This document shows positions 10,830-22,763 of a stretch of 58,953 bases of DNA, piece by piece. The notes under the pieces are model-generated. The model had not been told where the DNA came from, searched no databases, and was given only the letters and a program-made list of their open reading frames with translations. The position numbers were made by a program, and so were the translations under genes. This DNA comes from Mikrocytos mackini (lineage: Eukaryota; Endomyxa; Ascetosporea; Mikrocytida; Mikrocytiidae): the NCBI GenBank assembly GCA_030180075.1, contig JASNJN010000380.1:1-58953 (forward strand), in the 5' to 3' direction. Numbering within the stretch: the stretch's first letter is position 1; each line of letters starts with the position of its first letter.

Positions 10830-13800
10830 ATGTTACGTATGGCGCTAAACTTCAGCCGGTCTTCCGTGGCTCCTGAAAAAGCCTTAGAAAGGTGGTACAA
10901 TACGTACAGGACGGACTCGCGTCTAAACTGGCAGTGCTAGAGCCTAAACTCCCCTTGGGATGGTGGACGGCCATGATGCACTTAGTGATAAAGCGCAGGA
11001 AGGAAATTAGTTGTAATTTCCTAAATGTCATGCCCGACCTGAAGGACGATTGGTGGAACCCTGTATGCATAGACAATCCGTACAAGGGGTTGTGGGATGA
11101 CCTATGGAACACCCACAAGAAACCAGTGGTACAAAAGGCCACACAGAAAGAAAGCACACTGCCAACACTACAGAATGTATTTATCAGTAAAGCTAAGCCT
11201 GAAGACCAAAAACCCCAATGTTGGGACCCAGGAAAATGAAGGCACCGTCTCAACTAGCGGTCAAAGACCAGATACAGGCGATAAAGAACTCCCTGGACAA
11301 GCTAGGAGAAAGAGTAGCCAAAGACAGCTCACTAAAGAGCAAAAAAAGACCAACAAACGGGAATCCGAAGAAGCCCTTCTCAAAGAAGTGAGCGAAAGGA
11401 GAAGAAGCCAAAGGTTGGCCCGATTGAGAACAAAAGAGTCTGACAACGAAGCTTACGAAGAAGCGTTGAAGGAAATAAATAACTTAAAGGATAATAGTAA
11501 AACATGTTCTTTAAACCTCACAAAGGTTCTTGATGTTAAACAAAAAGAAGCAGTGTTGCAAAGCAGCGTAAAGCTTAACATAACCCCAAGCGTCCAAGAC
11601 GTGAAGGCTTACATCAAAAAGGTAGGCTTTAGAACCACCAGAACCTTCCAAGAAAGGTCTATCTGGTTGAGCAGGGTAACGGTTAAAAACCGCGGCCTCT
11701 CAGTAAGGTTACAAAGATACCTCAAAGGCCTAAAAGGCCTTTGTAGCAAAGCAATTAGGAACCCAACGAGGGGGACAGATTGCAGCCTCCAAGAGGTTTA
11801 AAATATACCCAACACGGGACAAAAACTGTCGGAATCAAAGACTCGCAGGCAGGTGCAAAGATCCAGTCTAGCACAAATCCAGAGCTCACTTGATGCCCTG
11901 AATAAGACATACCAAAGGATGTCAAACCTCATCGAGGCCTACAAAGACAAAATGTCGGAGTATCACGAGAGATTCAAAGAGTTCTCAATCAAGGAGGCAT
12001 ATAAGCACCTGTCCCTACAAGGGAAAGATGCCCCTATCCTCGAACCCAAAACATCGGGCCATAACACTTGCATCCCCGAAACGGGACGTAAGGAACCCGT
12101 ACCAATGACATCCGCGGCTAAGGGCAAAGCCCCAAAAGTGGAGGAACAAAAAAGTAAAGTAAAGAAGGACGACCAAGCAAAGCTGAAATTGTCCCTCATG
12201 TTATGGGGTAAAACCTTGAATCTGCTAAAAGCAGAAGAGGAGGATGGGGCCTTCATAAGGAACTTCCTCCCTGCGCGCCTCACAATCCACCAGGATGTAG
12301 TGAAAGCGTACAAACACTGTGTGCGTTCCAAAATGGACACAATCACGCTTGAACAGCTAAACGCTTTGACGTACGTCATGTACTCTCATGGAAGAGACAA
12401 GCCCAAAGAAAGGGTGACGCACAAGAGCACATGGATAACCAAAACCCGCCAAAAGATTGACAAACTCTTGGCTTTTGCGAAGGGGGCGATCAAAAACTCG
12501 AAAGCGGCAGAGGTGAAACATGAACTCAAAATCAAGAACAAGATCGAAGCCCGACAAGAGGCCCAGACCCTCGAACTTGATTTACGGGTGGCAAGCCAAA
12601 GGCTGAAACTCAAAAGCTTCAAGGCCAGTGCTGTGAGAGTTAATGCTGAAGCCGTGCGGTTCTCCCGTTATAAGGGGGCCAAAGGTGGAGGCTTAAAATT
12701 TGTGAAACTCACTAATAGTGAGCCACATGCCAAGTTTTGACGAGGTATCTGGGGTGAACCGGTAACACCCAACTCCAAAACGCTGGAGGATGCCATAGAC
12801 CGGTGCAAATTTGTAAAGGTCAACTCGCCGAAGATACATGGGCCGATTACAACCTCAGAGGTGATAACGGCCCTACAGCACACCGCCCCATGGAAGGCCA
12901 CTGGGCCCGATGGCGTGTTTGCATCCCTATACAGGAAACAATGCAAACTAGTGGCACCCATTCTCTCCAGGCTGTACGACAGTGTCTGGAAAGGGAAGTA
13001 CGTGCCGGGAAAGTGGTTCACAACAGGTCGGATCATCTTGTTCCACAAGAACGATGACTCTGCTGATGATCCGAAAAACTTCCGACCCATCACCATGCTG
13101 GCAACAGTGTATAAAGTCTTCACCTCCATAATAGAGGGAAGAGTCATAATCGCAATGCGAATGGGAGCTAACTGGGATATAGACGAAAGGCGTTAACCCC
13201 AGGTAGACGAGGTTGTCTTGACGCACACATGTCCAGCGAAGCTGCGATCAAGTGGTGTAGAAAGCTAACTGGAACCCCAATCCATGCGGCATTCGTAGAC
13301 TTTCAGAAGGCATACGACTCAGTGAGTCATGCTGCTCTTCTGAGAATCCTCGAATGTACTGTAGGGGGAAGGTCCGATGGACAAAACAACCTGGTAAAAA
13401 CAATAAAATTGCTCATGTCCAGGTGGAATACCTACATAACGAACACCCAGGGTGAACCCGTTAACATCCCCATAAAAAGAGGCCTCTTCCAAGGTGACAA
13501 AATGTCCCCTACCTTGTTCTGTGTAGCATTGTCGCTCCTCAACGCAAACACCCAAGGTGTGATGCAGATCGGAGGGCTTTCTAAGAAAGTCAAACTGGAC
13601 AAGATATGCTACATGGACGACATCAAGCTCTTCGCGAGCTCGATTCCGGTCTTAGACACAAGGGTAAAGGAAATGAAGCGCCTGGCTCTAATGCTAGGGT
13701 TAGTAACCAACGACAAAAAATCGGGGCTGCTGACCAGAGCGACAGACGCCGAAATTGCGGAGGCTTCTGAGATCTCCACCTTCCCCAAAGTGGTTGAAGG

Positions 13801-14719
13801 TTCAATGGAGTACAAGTACCTCGGGTTCAAACAAGCCTGGGCGAACGGTAAAGTGTCGAAGAAGGACATCCTTAAAAAGGCCCGCAAAACAACGAGACGA
13901 ATAATCTCGAGCCAACTCACCATTGTGAACATTGGTAAGATGCTTCGCACCTATGTGTCCCGGGTCATTAGATTCGGAGCACAGGGAGTGAAGTGGACCA
14001 AGACTGACCTTACGGACCTGAATAGGTTCACAAGGGGCATCCTTAAGAAGTCCGGTAGAGTCCCAAGGGGAATTTCTAATGGCAGAATCCACACTGCTCC
14101 TGAAGCGGATGGGTTTGGCCTACCAGACTACATAGAGGAATGCTTCCTCGAGATGGTCGCGGTCAAACAATACCTCGAAACCTCCAAAGAGGCCGAAGAG
14201 GTGGGTGGTGTCAGATACACGTGGGAAAAGGTGCGTAACCTCAACGAGGTCATCGTTTCCACGCAAGAATTCCTCCAAGAGAGATTGACAGCTGGACAAG
14301 TAACGGGCTCCACGATAATGAAAGATACATTAGAGTGGAACAAAGAATTCCCCAGAATCCTCGACCCAAACGCAGCGCCGGAAGCCCCCGAACGGAACAA
14401 AGTTGTGATTCGGAAGAAACTCAGTGCTGCGCACCTGAAAGAATGGAATGAGTGCAAAATCCCATCCGGGTTTAACTCAGTGAGGAACCTGGATGACGTG
14501 GACAAACACTATAGCCATCTATGGCTTCGCGTGCCGGGCCTCGGTCGGACTGACATCCGCCGCATCCTCCTGCTTCAGGATGGAAAGGGTAACATCTGAA
14601 CATGGCTAAAACGCATAGGGTCTGCAGAAAGCGATACCTGTCGTCGATGCAATAAGGTACCCGAAACAGTCGGACACGTCCTGAGACGTAACGAAGAAAA
14701 CAGGAAAAAAGTGATATAA
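10830..14719 (+). pseudogene. R2/CRE-type non-LTR retrotransposon, decayed
   Basis: A G+C-rich block encodes one long polyprotein in pieces. The N-terminal part (10.85-12.7 kb) is basic and helical. A reverse transcriptase follows, with WKATGPDGV, NFRPITML, LTPGRRGCLDAH, FVDFQKAYDSV, GLFQGDKMSPTLF and the catalytic YMDDIKLFA (about 13610-13640). A C-terminal finger C-x2-C...H lies at about 14640-14690. In-frame stops occur at 11799 (TAA), 12738 (TGA) and 14597 (TGA), with frameshifts near 11.1 and 13.19 kb. In R2-like elements a restriction-like endonuclease follows the finger; here the frame ends within about 15 residues, so that domain is missing. Base composition unlike neighbouring DNA suggests a separate history. 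Clade assignment is by motif only. Confidence 0.8.
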
Positions 14720-14985
14720 TTTTTATTATTATAATGGTATATAATTAAGCTTAATTGTTTTTGGTCTGCTTATAAGGCATTTCCCAGGGATTTTTTGAAC
14801 CCTTAACGATTATCGTGTGTTTTACAATTATTTGGAATGTTTCTGTTAATATCCATATTATTGGTTTGAATCCGGCATATAGTTAGAATAAATGTATATG
14901 GTTGTGTTAAACTTCAAAATATATCTAATAAACATATATTGAAGCTACCATCACGTTAAATATTTTAAAAAATTAAAACTTTAAA

Positions 14986-17394
14986 ATGAACTGTGAGCAA
15001 TGTAACTTTACAACCACAGAACGTAAATCCTTATCTATTCACCAAACTCGAATGCATTCAAAGAAAAACAGACTAATATGCCCAATTTGTTACTCCGTTT
15101 ACAAAAGCCAATCATCATTTTACAACCACAAGAAAAAAGCCAAACATCTAGTTTTTTCCTTCACGAAAGACATATTATCCAACATAATCTCGAAATTCAC
15201 CAGTTCTACGTTTCAAATATCAGACAAACCCAAAATAACATCTCTCAATGCTTCTGCAAAAGGCATGGATCTAAATACCCATTCACAGTTATTTCTATCT
15301 GAGAAACTATTAAATACATTCATAGACAAGAACATAATCAAGAATATTTTAACTATATCACAGTTGGAGGATGCAAAAAGGGTTCGAACTATGAAAAACA
15401 GTATTATCGTTGTAATTTTAAAGAAAATAAAAAGTTAAGCTGTCCCTCGTTCTACACCACCACAAAGACAAATGAAAATAATGTTTACCTAGAATACATA
15501 GCCATACACAACCACCCTGTAGATTTTGATCAACTACGGATATCTAAACATGTAAAAAATGAGTTGATTGCACAAATAAGATCGGGTATATCATTGAAAT
15601 GGATTTACGATGATATTTTGGATGGTATTGGAAATGTTATCAATGATAAAAAGGAATTGATAACCATGGCATACCTCAGATATCTTAAAAACACATATAC
15701 GATTGATAGTAAACTTGATAAATGTGATATTAAAAGTTTAAGTTTACTTTTGGAAAAATTAAAATCTGAACAAAAGATTGCATTCACGGACACTAATCTA
15801 TCGGAGGTACAAAAAGATAGTTCAAAAGATCTGTTTTTGTGTTTTCAGACTAAAAGTCAACAGGAATTTCTTTCAACAAATACCTCCCATAACACTTTAA
15901 TGATGGATGCCACACACGGCACAAATCATTACAACTATAAATTAGTTATAGGTAGTGTTTTAGACAGTTCATGTAAGGCACGTCCGATCTTTTATTGTAT
16001 TACAGCACGGGAAACTACATCTGCTCTGATTAGGATGTTTGAGGGTTTGAAATCCGCATTTATGGGTCGATTTTCAACACAATATATCATGACTGACCTT
16101 GCTATACAGTATTTCAAAGCATACAACACTGTATTCAAACAAGATCAACGCTGGATCTTTTGTTTATGGCATTTTAAGAAAGCTATAAACAAAAATCTGA
16201 TCTTAAAAATTAAAACACCTGAAGTAAGAGCAGAAATTATGGAGCAGCTTAATGATGTAATCGTTACTGTTACTGTTAAGGAATTTAACGAGAAATATAC
16301 GTTGTTTTGAAGATGCTAAAAAGAAAAAATAAAATTTTAGTGAATACTTTATGGAATATTATGACAAATCTAGGGAATCATGGGCTTTGGCATTTCGAAA
16401 AACTTCGCATGTTAATACAAACATGTTTCAGGAGTCCATGTTCGGAGTTATAAAGAGCAAATACCTGGCTGGAATTAAGAAAAACAGAATAGATTTTCTG
16501 GTATCTAAATTGATTAAGTTTGATAAACACAAAGACAGTTTGGAAGTTCGAAACCAATATACAACTCACATTGAAGAAAAGGGACATCGCTACAAAATGA
16601 TGAGGAACTCTCATGCCAGTGCACAAAAGATTTCTGACTACTCGGTTTCAAAGCTCAAAAAAGGATATAGTGTGAATAACTACAGGGTTGTAATGCGGCC
16701 GCCATATATATGCAATCCAGAATGTCAACTATACTGTAATGAATGCTTGGTGTGCTATCACTGTGTTTCATGCACATGTCTAAGATATTTATCTACCAAA
16801 GTGTATTGCAAACACATACACGTTTTAATTATCAGCATAGTCAAGTATGATGCGTGTAAGAATGAAAGAACCACCATAGATTTCCTTAAAAGATTCCGGA
16901 TGCTTAAAGAGAATAAAAAAATGAAAACAATAGATAATGGGAACTCTGTCATTTCTATATCAGGAAACACCGAAGAATTCTCTTATTCAAACACATCTCT
17001 TGACGATACAGATACAAGAACTGATGGCGAAGTCAAATTTAACTTAAACTCGGAGATTAAACCAAGAAATGAAGTTAGCAGCCGTGGAGAAGGTATTAAT
17101 ACGCTGTTTCAACATTTTAAAGGAACTCTATCAAAAATATATAGTTTGAACAAGAAGACAACGAGCATATATTCATTTACATCTTCTGAGGAAAAAGAAT
17201 TTTCGGATTTAGCAGAAGATTTGACCGAGATGGTTAATCTTACATCTAAATTAAAAATCGCAAATAGTATTGCTGAAGTCAGGAAGAAGGCTAACTATTT
17301 GAAAGATGAAATAAAACAAATAGTTAAAACAGAGTCGGGATATAAGATAGAAAAAACAGTAAAGAAGGTACAAAAAAGAACTGGGTTCAATTGA
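14986..17394 (+). pseudogene. MULE transposase pseudogene, SWIM type
   Basis: Same architecture as the intact copy at 4.7 kb but diverged. Two C2H2 fingers lie at the N-terminus (CEQC...H, CPIC...H), then YYRCNF, then the catalytic region with MMDATHGTNHY and IMTDLAIQYF (first and second Asp), CLWHFKKAINKN, a Glu in MFQESMFGVIK and a SWIM finger C-x-C...C-x-H (about 16770-16815). Frameshifts fall near 15390 and 16300 and an in-frame TAA near 16337, so it is inactive as written. The lysine-rich C-terminus is retained. It begins about 265 bases after the non-LTR element ends. Known MULEs carry long terminal inverted repeats; none was identified here. Confidence 0.85.
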
Positions 17395-20320
17395 CTAAAA
17401 TAATTAAAGTTGGTATGATTTCAAACAGTATAATAACATTAATCAAAGTTTTAAATATAAATTACAATTACAATATTTATGATATTATGAATTATTAATT
17501 TATTTATTCAAATTCTTTATATTCCAATCAAATTGGTAAGTTAATATTTCTTGCTTATATGTACTTATTAAATTCATGATAAAAACTCCCAACAAAATCA
17601 ACAAACATCTAAATCATTCGCAAAATCGTATAGTTTACCAACTCTATGTAAGAAAAGATTAACCATAACTGGTATCAACTTCCTCCTTTCAAAGAATCTC
17701 AGATTTGATTTAATATATGGTTTATATGTTGTTGTGTGGTTTCCTTTGTTTAATTCGCTTGTTTGTTACTTGAAGTTTGTCGTTTATATGCTCAATCTGA
17801 TACAGTCATCGTATATCCCTTTACTCCACACAAATACACGTATAATTCAAACATTATCATATATCCAGAATAATAAGTAACGCAAGACACGTTCAAACAA
17901 CTCTTTTAGGTGGTATTCTTAGTGTAATTTACTTGTTGTTCTATAACGGTCAAATCTTAACCTACTTCCCCATTACATACTCGCCACTCTAGTAAACAAC
18001 CTCGAATTTCAAACAATATTTTACGCATATAATTCGTGGTCAACGTTATATTGGTTGAGTCTACACAGTTAATTTCTAAAGTTCATTTCTTTCTTTTTAT
18101 GGTTTTTTTCTTGTTCTACGAATAACTGATCTAGTTTTCATACAAGTTCATTTAAAGTAGAAAATCTAAAAATTTCCCCTCTTCATTATCCCGTGACAAT
18201 CATAAAGGGACAACACAACATTAAAATCCAAAACCACAATGTATCTTCAAAATTTTTTATAGATGTGGTCTATCTCTTTGTTAAATTCTCTTCAGGGACA
18301 GATATATATTTGCTTTTAATCAGTAATTGTCATCTTTCCATATTCGTTTAATAACCTTAAATTGGCTTTTAAAACGGTCTAAAATTCGTTTGTTTGGTTC
18401 CATTTGTCTTTATTGTAGTAAATTGAATATATAAGGGTGGTTTGTTCAGAAAGTATTTGAATTGTATCCGCTTTGTTGACACATAGCTAAGCAATCGAAC
18501 AAGAGGTTTACATGTTTAATGTTGCCGTTTAATTTTCAAATGTATCTGTTTCAAACTCTTCGAAGTACGAAGAACAGCTGTTAGGATATACTCACGGTAC
18601 AGAAAACATAGTCATGGTTTTTAACGCAGCACCGCGCTAGAATATAAAAAGTTAGGTAATGTTCCCAATGAAGTTGTTACGGCGCACAAGGAACATTTGG
18701 TTCATGATGTACTCTATCTGAAACAATGTTTTCTAGCTTTGAAAGTCAAATGAACTTCTAGTTAGAGTTGTAGTTGAAGAAGTCCCTCGGAACTCGGTGC
18801 TCTTAATAAGCTTCTATATAGTAAGTAATACAGGCGTTTCCCATATAAAGCTTCAGTAAACGATTAACATGGATCAAAATATCGAATTATAGTCTTGGTA
18901 CCCCGAGAGTGTGAACTTTATAAAATTTTAAACGTAGATTCTCCTTGCACAAAATTTCAACCCTTTCGAATTGTTAAATGAAGTATGTTATTTATTATAT
19001 GTTTATATGTATTTGTTAAACTTTCATAGCGATAAATAGTGTATTGAATCACGTTAAAAAATGGTTGTTTGGAAAGGCAAGTTTAAAATTATCCGAAACA
19101 AATATGATGAACTAGTTTGGTATACAAAGTAACGCTATATTATTAAAATCCTCATTCGACGAGCTTGTTATAAGATTTGGATTTGTTTGTTTTCAAAAAG
19201 TATATATGAATTCCAGCGACTACACGTTTCTTCACATGAGAAGACTCCTAACATCTATTAACTACACAATACTGACGGTATGTTTGGATTATTGTAAGAA
19301 GAAGGGCTTTCAAACAGCTCGTACAAACTAACTGACCTTGAAATCCCTATATTAAGAGTCCAATCAACTTCCCATAGCTTCCAAAAATTGGTACTAATCA
19401 AAAGACAAAACCATCATGTTATTTATAAATACTAAAGCTATAAGGAGTAAGAGAAACAACTTGTTAACCGATTGATTCAAAAGCTAGCGTCAAATAAACG
19501 AATATAAGAAGGTTGCCATTACCACACACATCCAGATGAATAAAAAATAAATAACCAATAGTCAATGTTTGTTGTAAAGTTTCAAATACGAATATATTCT
19601 ACAAATATAATGAATAACAAGGGGAAGATGAAAGATATAAAGTTATATGAAAAGTTCTGAATAGAGGGATGTCAATAATTAATATATTTAGTAATTTTAT
19701 CAATATTTTTTATCTGTGATTTATTGTTGAACTTTCATTCTTCTTACACAATTATTGCTATAATATATTTTGGTTAAGTATAATAAATTTGTAGAAAACA
19801 AAAGTTATGAATTAAATAGATTAATTAAGTTTAGATAACAAACATTATTAAATACATTAATTATTTACATTCCTTCATTCAAACTTTCTCATATAACTTT
19901 ATACCTTTCTATGTTATTCGTTAATGATATTTATATAATCTAACAGTATTTGGAACTATAAACCAAACATTCATGGCTAGTTTATTACATTTCTCCATTC
20001 GTTGGGGTTATTGTGGTAATTGTAATCTTCTTATATTCGTTTATCTTTGCTTTAACTTTCGAGCTTGTCAATATATATAAGTTGATCCACACATTATTTT
20101 CAGATTCAACTTGTAAAATTATGGAAGTGACTTTTGTTTAGTTACTGTCATCTTATGAACAACTGGGAGTTGATTTTTTTTTTTGGCAAAAGAGAAACTA
20201 ATTATTTAATTAATTATAAATTACTCTTTTCAAACTAACGACCCACTCATATCAGATCCATATATCAGGCCAATAGCTTCTTTAATAAACTCCAAGTTCG
20301 ACAATCCACTGAATTAAATT
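17395..20320. other. AT-rich intergenic DNA, no gene seen
   Basis: About 2.9 kb with no frame above roughly 60 codons and no recognisable RNA gene or terminal-repeat pair. Confidence 0.5.
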
Positions 20321-20926
20321 CTCATATTTGGAAACATGTTTANATTGAACATTGTTTTCCCAAAACAACTTTTCCTATTTTAATTTGTCCAAAAACCCCC
20401 TTATGAATAAACATGTTATTGCGAGGTTGAGTTCATTCACAAAAACAAATGCTCCCTTGTTTAGGGTTTGTTAATGTCATTTTAAAGTATGCTTTGTGCT
20501 GCAGTAAGCCGTTGGTACATGCCAAATTATATTGGCACTTGTACAGGCTTTTCAGCTTTCACTAAGTCGTACGTTTGTGGCCCGTTCTAAACCTTGACCC
20601 CCATTTCTCTCCCTAAGTCTCTTGAGTCGTTATGGGGGTGTTTTTGGTTTTGGACCACAAACCAGAAATTAAAATTTCATTTTGTGAATAAAACCCTTGT
20701 TGGAATGCCGTGCCCTGATTTAGCATATATCAGGCAACGGTCTTAAAATGTTAATTGGAAGAAGTATTGCCACTAAAAAACTTTTCCTGGGCTTGTGTAG
20801 CCCATCAAGTTTTACAGCATTCTATTCTTGTTTCAGGAATAACACTGTTTCGAAAATAAACCTTGTTTCAAAAATAATGAGAGTTTGCTTGAGTGCAATC
20901 ATCAAATTTGACAGTTTAAAAAGTTC

Positions 20927-21490
20927 ACATGTCGAACAAATCTGGAAAAAAGTGTACTCTAAAATTTCCGAAGTTTTAGAAGAAAAATTTTTTACGCATC
21001 AAAAGCTTAAAAATAAAACAAAAAGCATGGAACTTTTTAAAAAATAAAAATTTTATCTAATTTTAACTCTTATCGTAAGGGTAATATATGTGTCGTTTTG
21101 TTTCAAGATGGGTCCTTTTTAAATTTGAAAATCCGTCTTAAACTGACGATCAACCCATCATGTTTATATTATTTTTTTCCCGTTTTCATTTATATCATAA
21201 ATATATACATTTGAATTTGTGTGTATTGAATTTCGTTTGTTAAAAACGTTTATAAAGATATTCTTTCATTCCAACAACACGGATATTATTATCATGAAAA
21301 GGACTCATCTTGAAACAAAACGACACATATGTAAAATGACCTCCACAACAACAATTTTTGACAAAATTTTTATTTTTTAAAAAGTTCCATGCTTTTTGTT
21401 TTATTTTTAAGCTTTTGATGCGTAAAAAAATTTTCTTCTAAAAATTCGGAAATTTTATAGTACACTTTTTTCCAGATTTGTTCGACATGT
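20927..21490. mobile_element. MULE-type foldback element, perfect 9-bp TSD
   Basis: Long inverted arms (about 130 bases each, starting ACATGTCGAACAAATCTGG and ending in its reverse complement) surround a short core. The flanks are perfect 9-bp repeats AAAAAGTTC (20918-20926, 21491-21499). A 9-bp duplication plus arms over 100 bp is the hallmark of Mutator-like elements. It lies inside structured repeat copy A and so is younger than it. The two MULE transposases in this window are candidate sources of enzyme in trans. Confidence 0.85.
21089..21333. repeat. Inner inverted repeat nested in the MULE foldback
   Basis: Inside the MULE-type foldback a second pair of arms faces each other: ATGTGTCGTTTTGTTTCAAG followed by ATG and GTCCTTTT on the left, with its reverse complement at about 21297-21330. 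It differs in sequence from the outer arms. This looks like a small Tc1-type or other MITE inserted into the core. No target duplication could be fixed with certainty. Confidence 0.6.
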
Positions 21491-21810
21491 AAAAAGTTCT
21501 ATCAGCCCATGTTGTATCGTAATACTTTGGACGTCGTTGTCATCTGTATACCTTCCGCTCACCCCTTGTATATTAAGGCGCATGACCTTAGCGGTTTAGC
21601 TTTGGTGTGGGGCTATCGTGTGAGACCCTGATGAGGTTCTAGCTCTCGAAGAAGCATCCATCATACAGGACACGAGAAGAGACTGTGTTCTCAACATGCT
21701 AGCCGTTTAAGGCCTTTCGCTCAGCATCGACCCTGACCCCTGTACGGTGGGGCCGTGGGGGTTACTGATATGCATGACCCTATGGGATTTTTGAAAATTT
21801 AAAATTTTAA

Positions 21811-22763
21811 TTGTTCTATATCAGTAGAGGTGTATTAAATCATCGAATTTGTTATTATGTGAAAGGATTGTGTTTTTCATATAAATTTTGTGGGTTTTTT
21901 TTTCCAATTTTGTTTCGTTGAGATTTTTGACTAAATATTTTTAAAATGTTTTTTGTGTTTTATTTCAATATAATGTATTGTAACATGTAATATTATATGT
22001 TATTGATTGTTTCGAGATTTGAAGGCTGTTATTCTTGTGTTTGTGTATTTTTAATTGAAATTTTAAAATTACAAGTTATCAACATCTCTGACTAAAGGAC
22101 GAGTCTTATGTTAAGGTAGCAAACAGCATGGTTAAGGGAAAGATATAGATTAGATACAACTGTAGATTGCCATCGAAGAATAACCATTGATAATTTAGGC
22201 ATGCGAATCAGACACAACATTAGGTGGTGAGTATATGAGATAAAACTATAAAAAGAAGGGACAGAAGAAGACAAAACTATTTACAGAATGAGAACTGTTT
22301 AATAAAATGTTCTAGGTGACTCATATAACGGAAACATATACTCTGAACTATCGAAGAACTTACTAGTCTCTTTTACTAGGACAATAAGGATCTTACTTAT
22401 TCAAATAGCAACAATTATGGATGAGGAGTGTCCTTCCGTACCTTCAATCATTTGTAATATTCAAACATATTTACAGTGAAGATTTTTAGCATTTATAATA
22501 AAGACATGTAAGGTTATGAAATATGTTTGAATTAATTCTAAAAATGATTAACAACTATTAATTTGAAAATGTAATTCATTTGTTTATTCTGAATAAAGGT
22601 TTGAAACCATATAACTTATTTTTGAAATAACTAAACTATAATGCCCGTGATATCGAGTTTTTTATTTAATTGTTTAATAATATTGAGATTCATGTACTGT
22701 ATGATTTTACATTCTGTCCACTGTTATAATTTTGTTTTTAATTTTTTATATTGTTCTTGGTAA
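21811..22763. other. Intergenic DNA, no gene seen
   Basis: AT-rich. Nothing recognisable apart from being the probable 5' flank of the piggyBac remnant that follows; its terminal repeat was not found. Confidence 0.5.

Larger units (their letters stand above)
20321..21810 (+). repeat. Dispersed structured repeat family, copy A
   Basis: One of three related non-coding copies (B at about 26.88-27.75 kb, C inverted at about 43.09-44.15 kb). Shared parts in order are: a GTGAATAAA word; a small hairpin around CCCTG...CAGG; a second hairpin, TGGGCT...AGCCCA in this copy; iterated GTTTCARAAATAA motifs (20828-20880); and a G+C-rich 3' module (21541-21803) nearly identical to 43111-43376 read in reverse. 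The upstream and 3' parts are split here by a MULE-type foldback insertion at 20927-21490. Borders are approximate. No protein is encoded. It may be a SINE/retro-derived, LTR-like or RNA-structured element. Family unknown to me. Confidence 0.6.
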
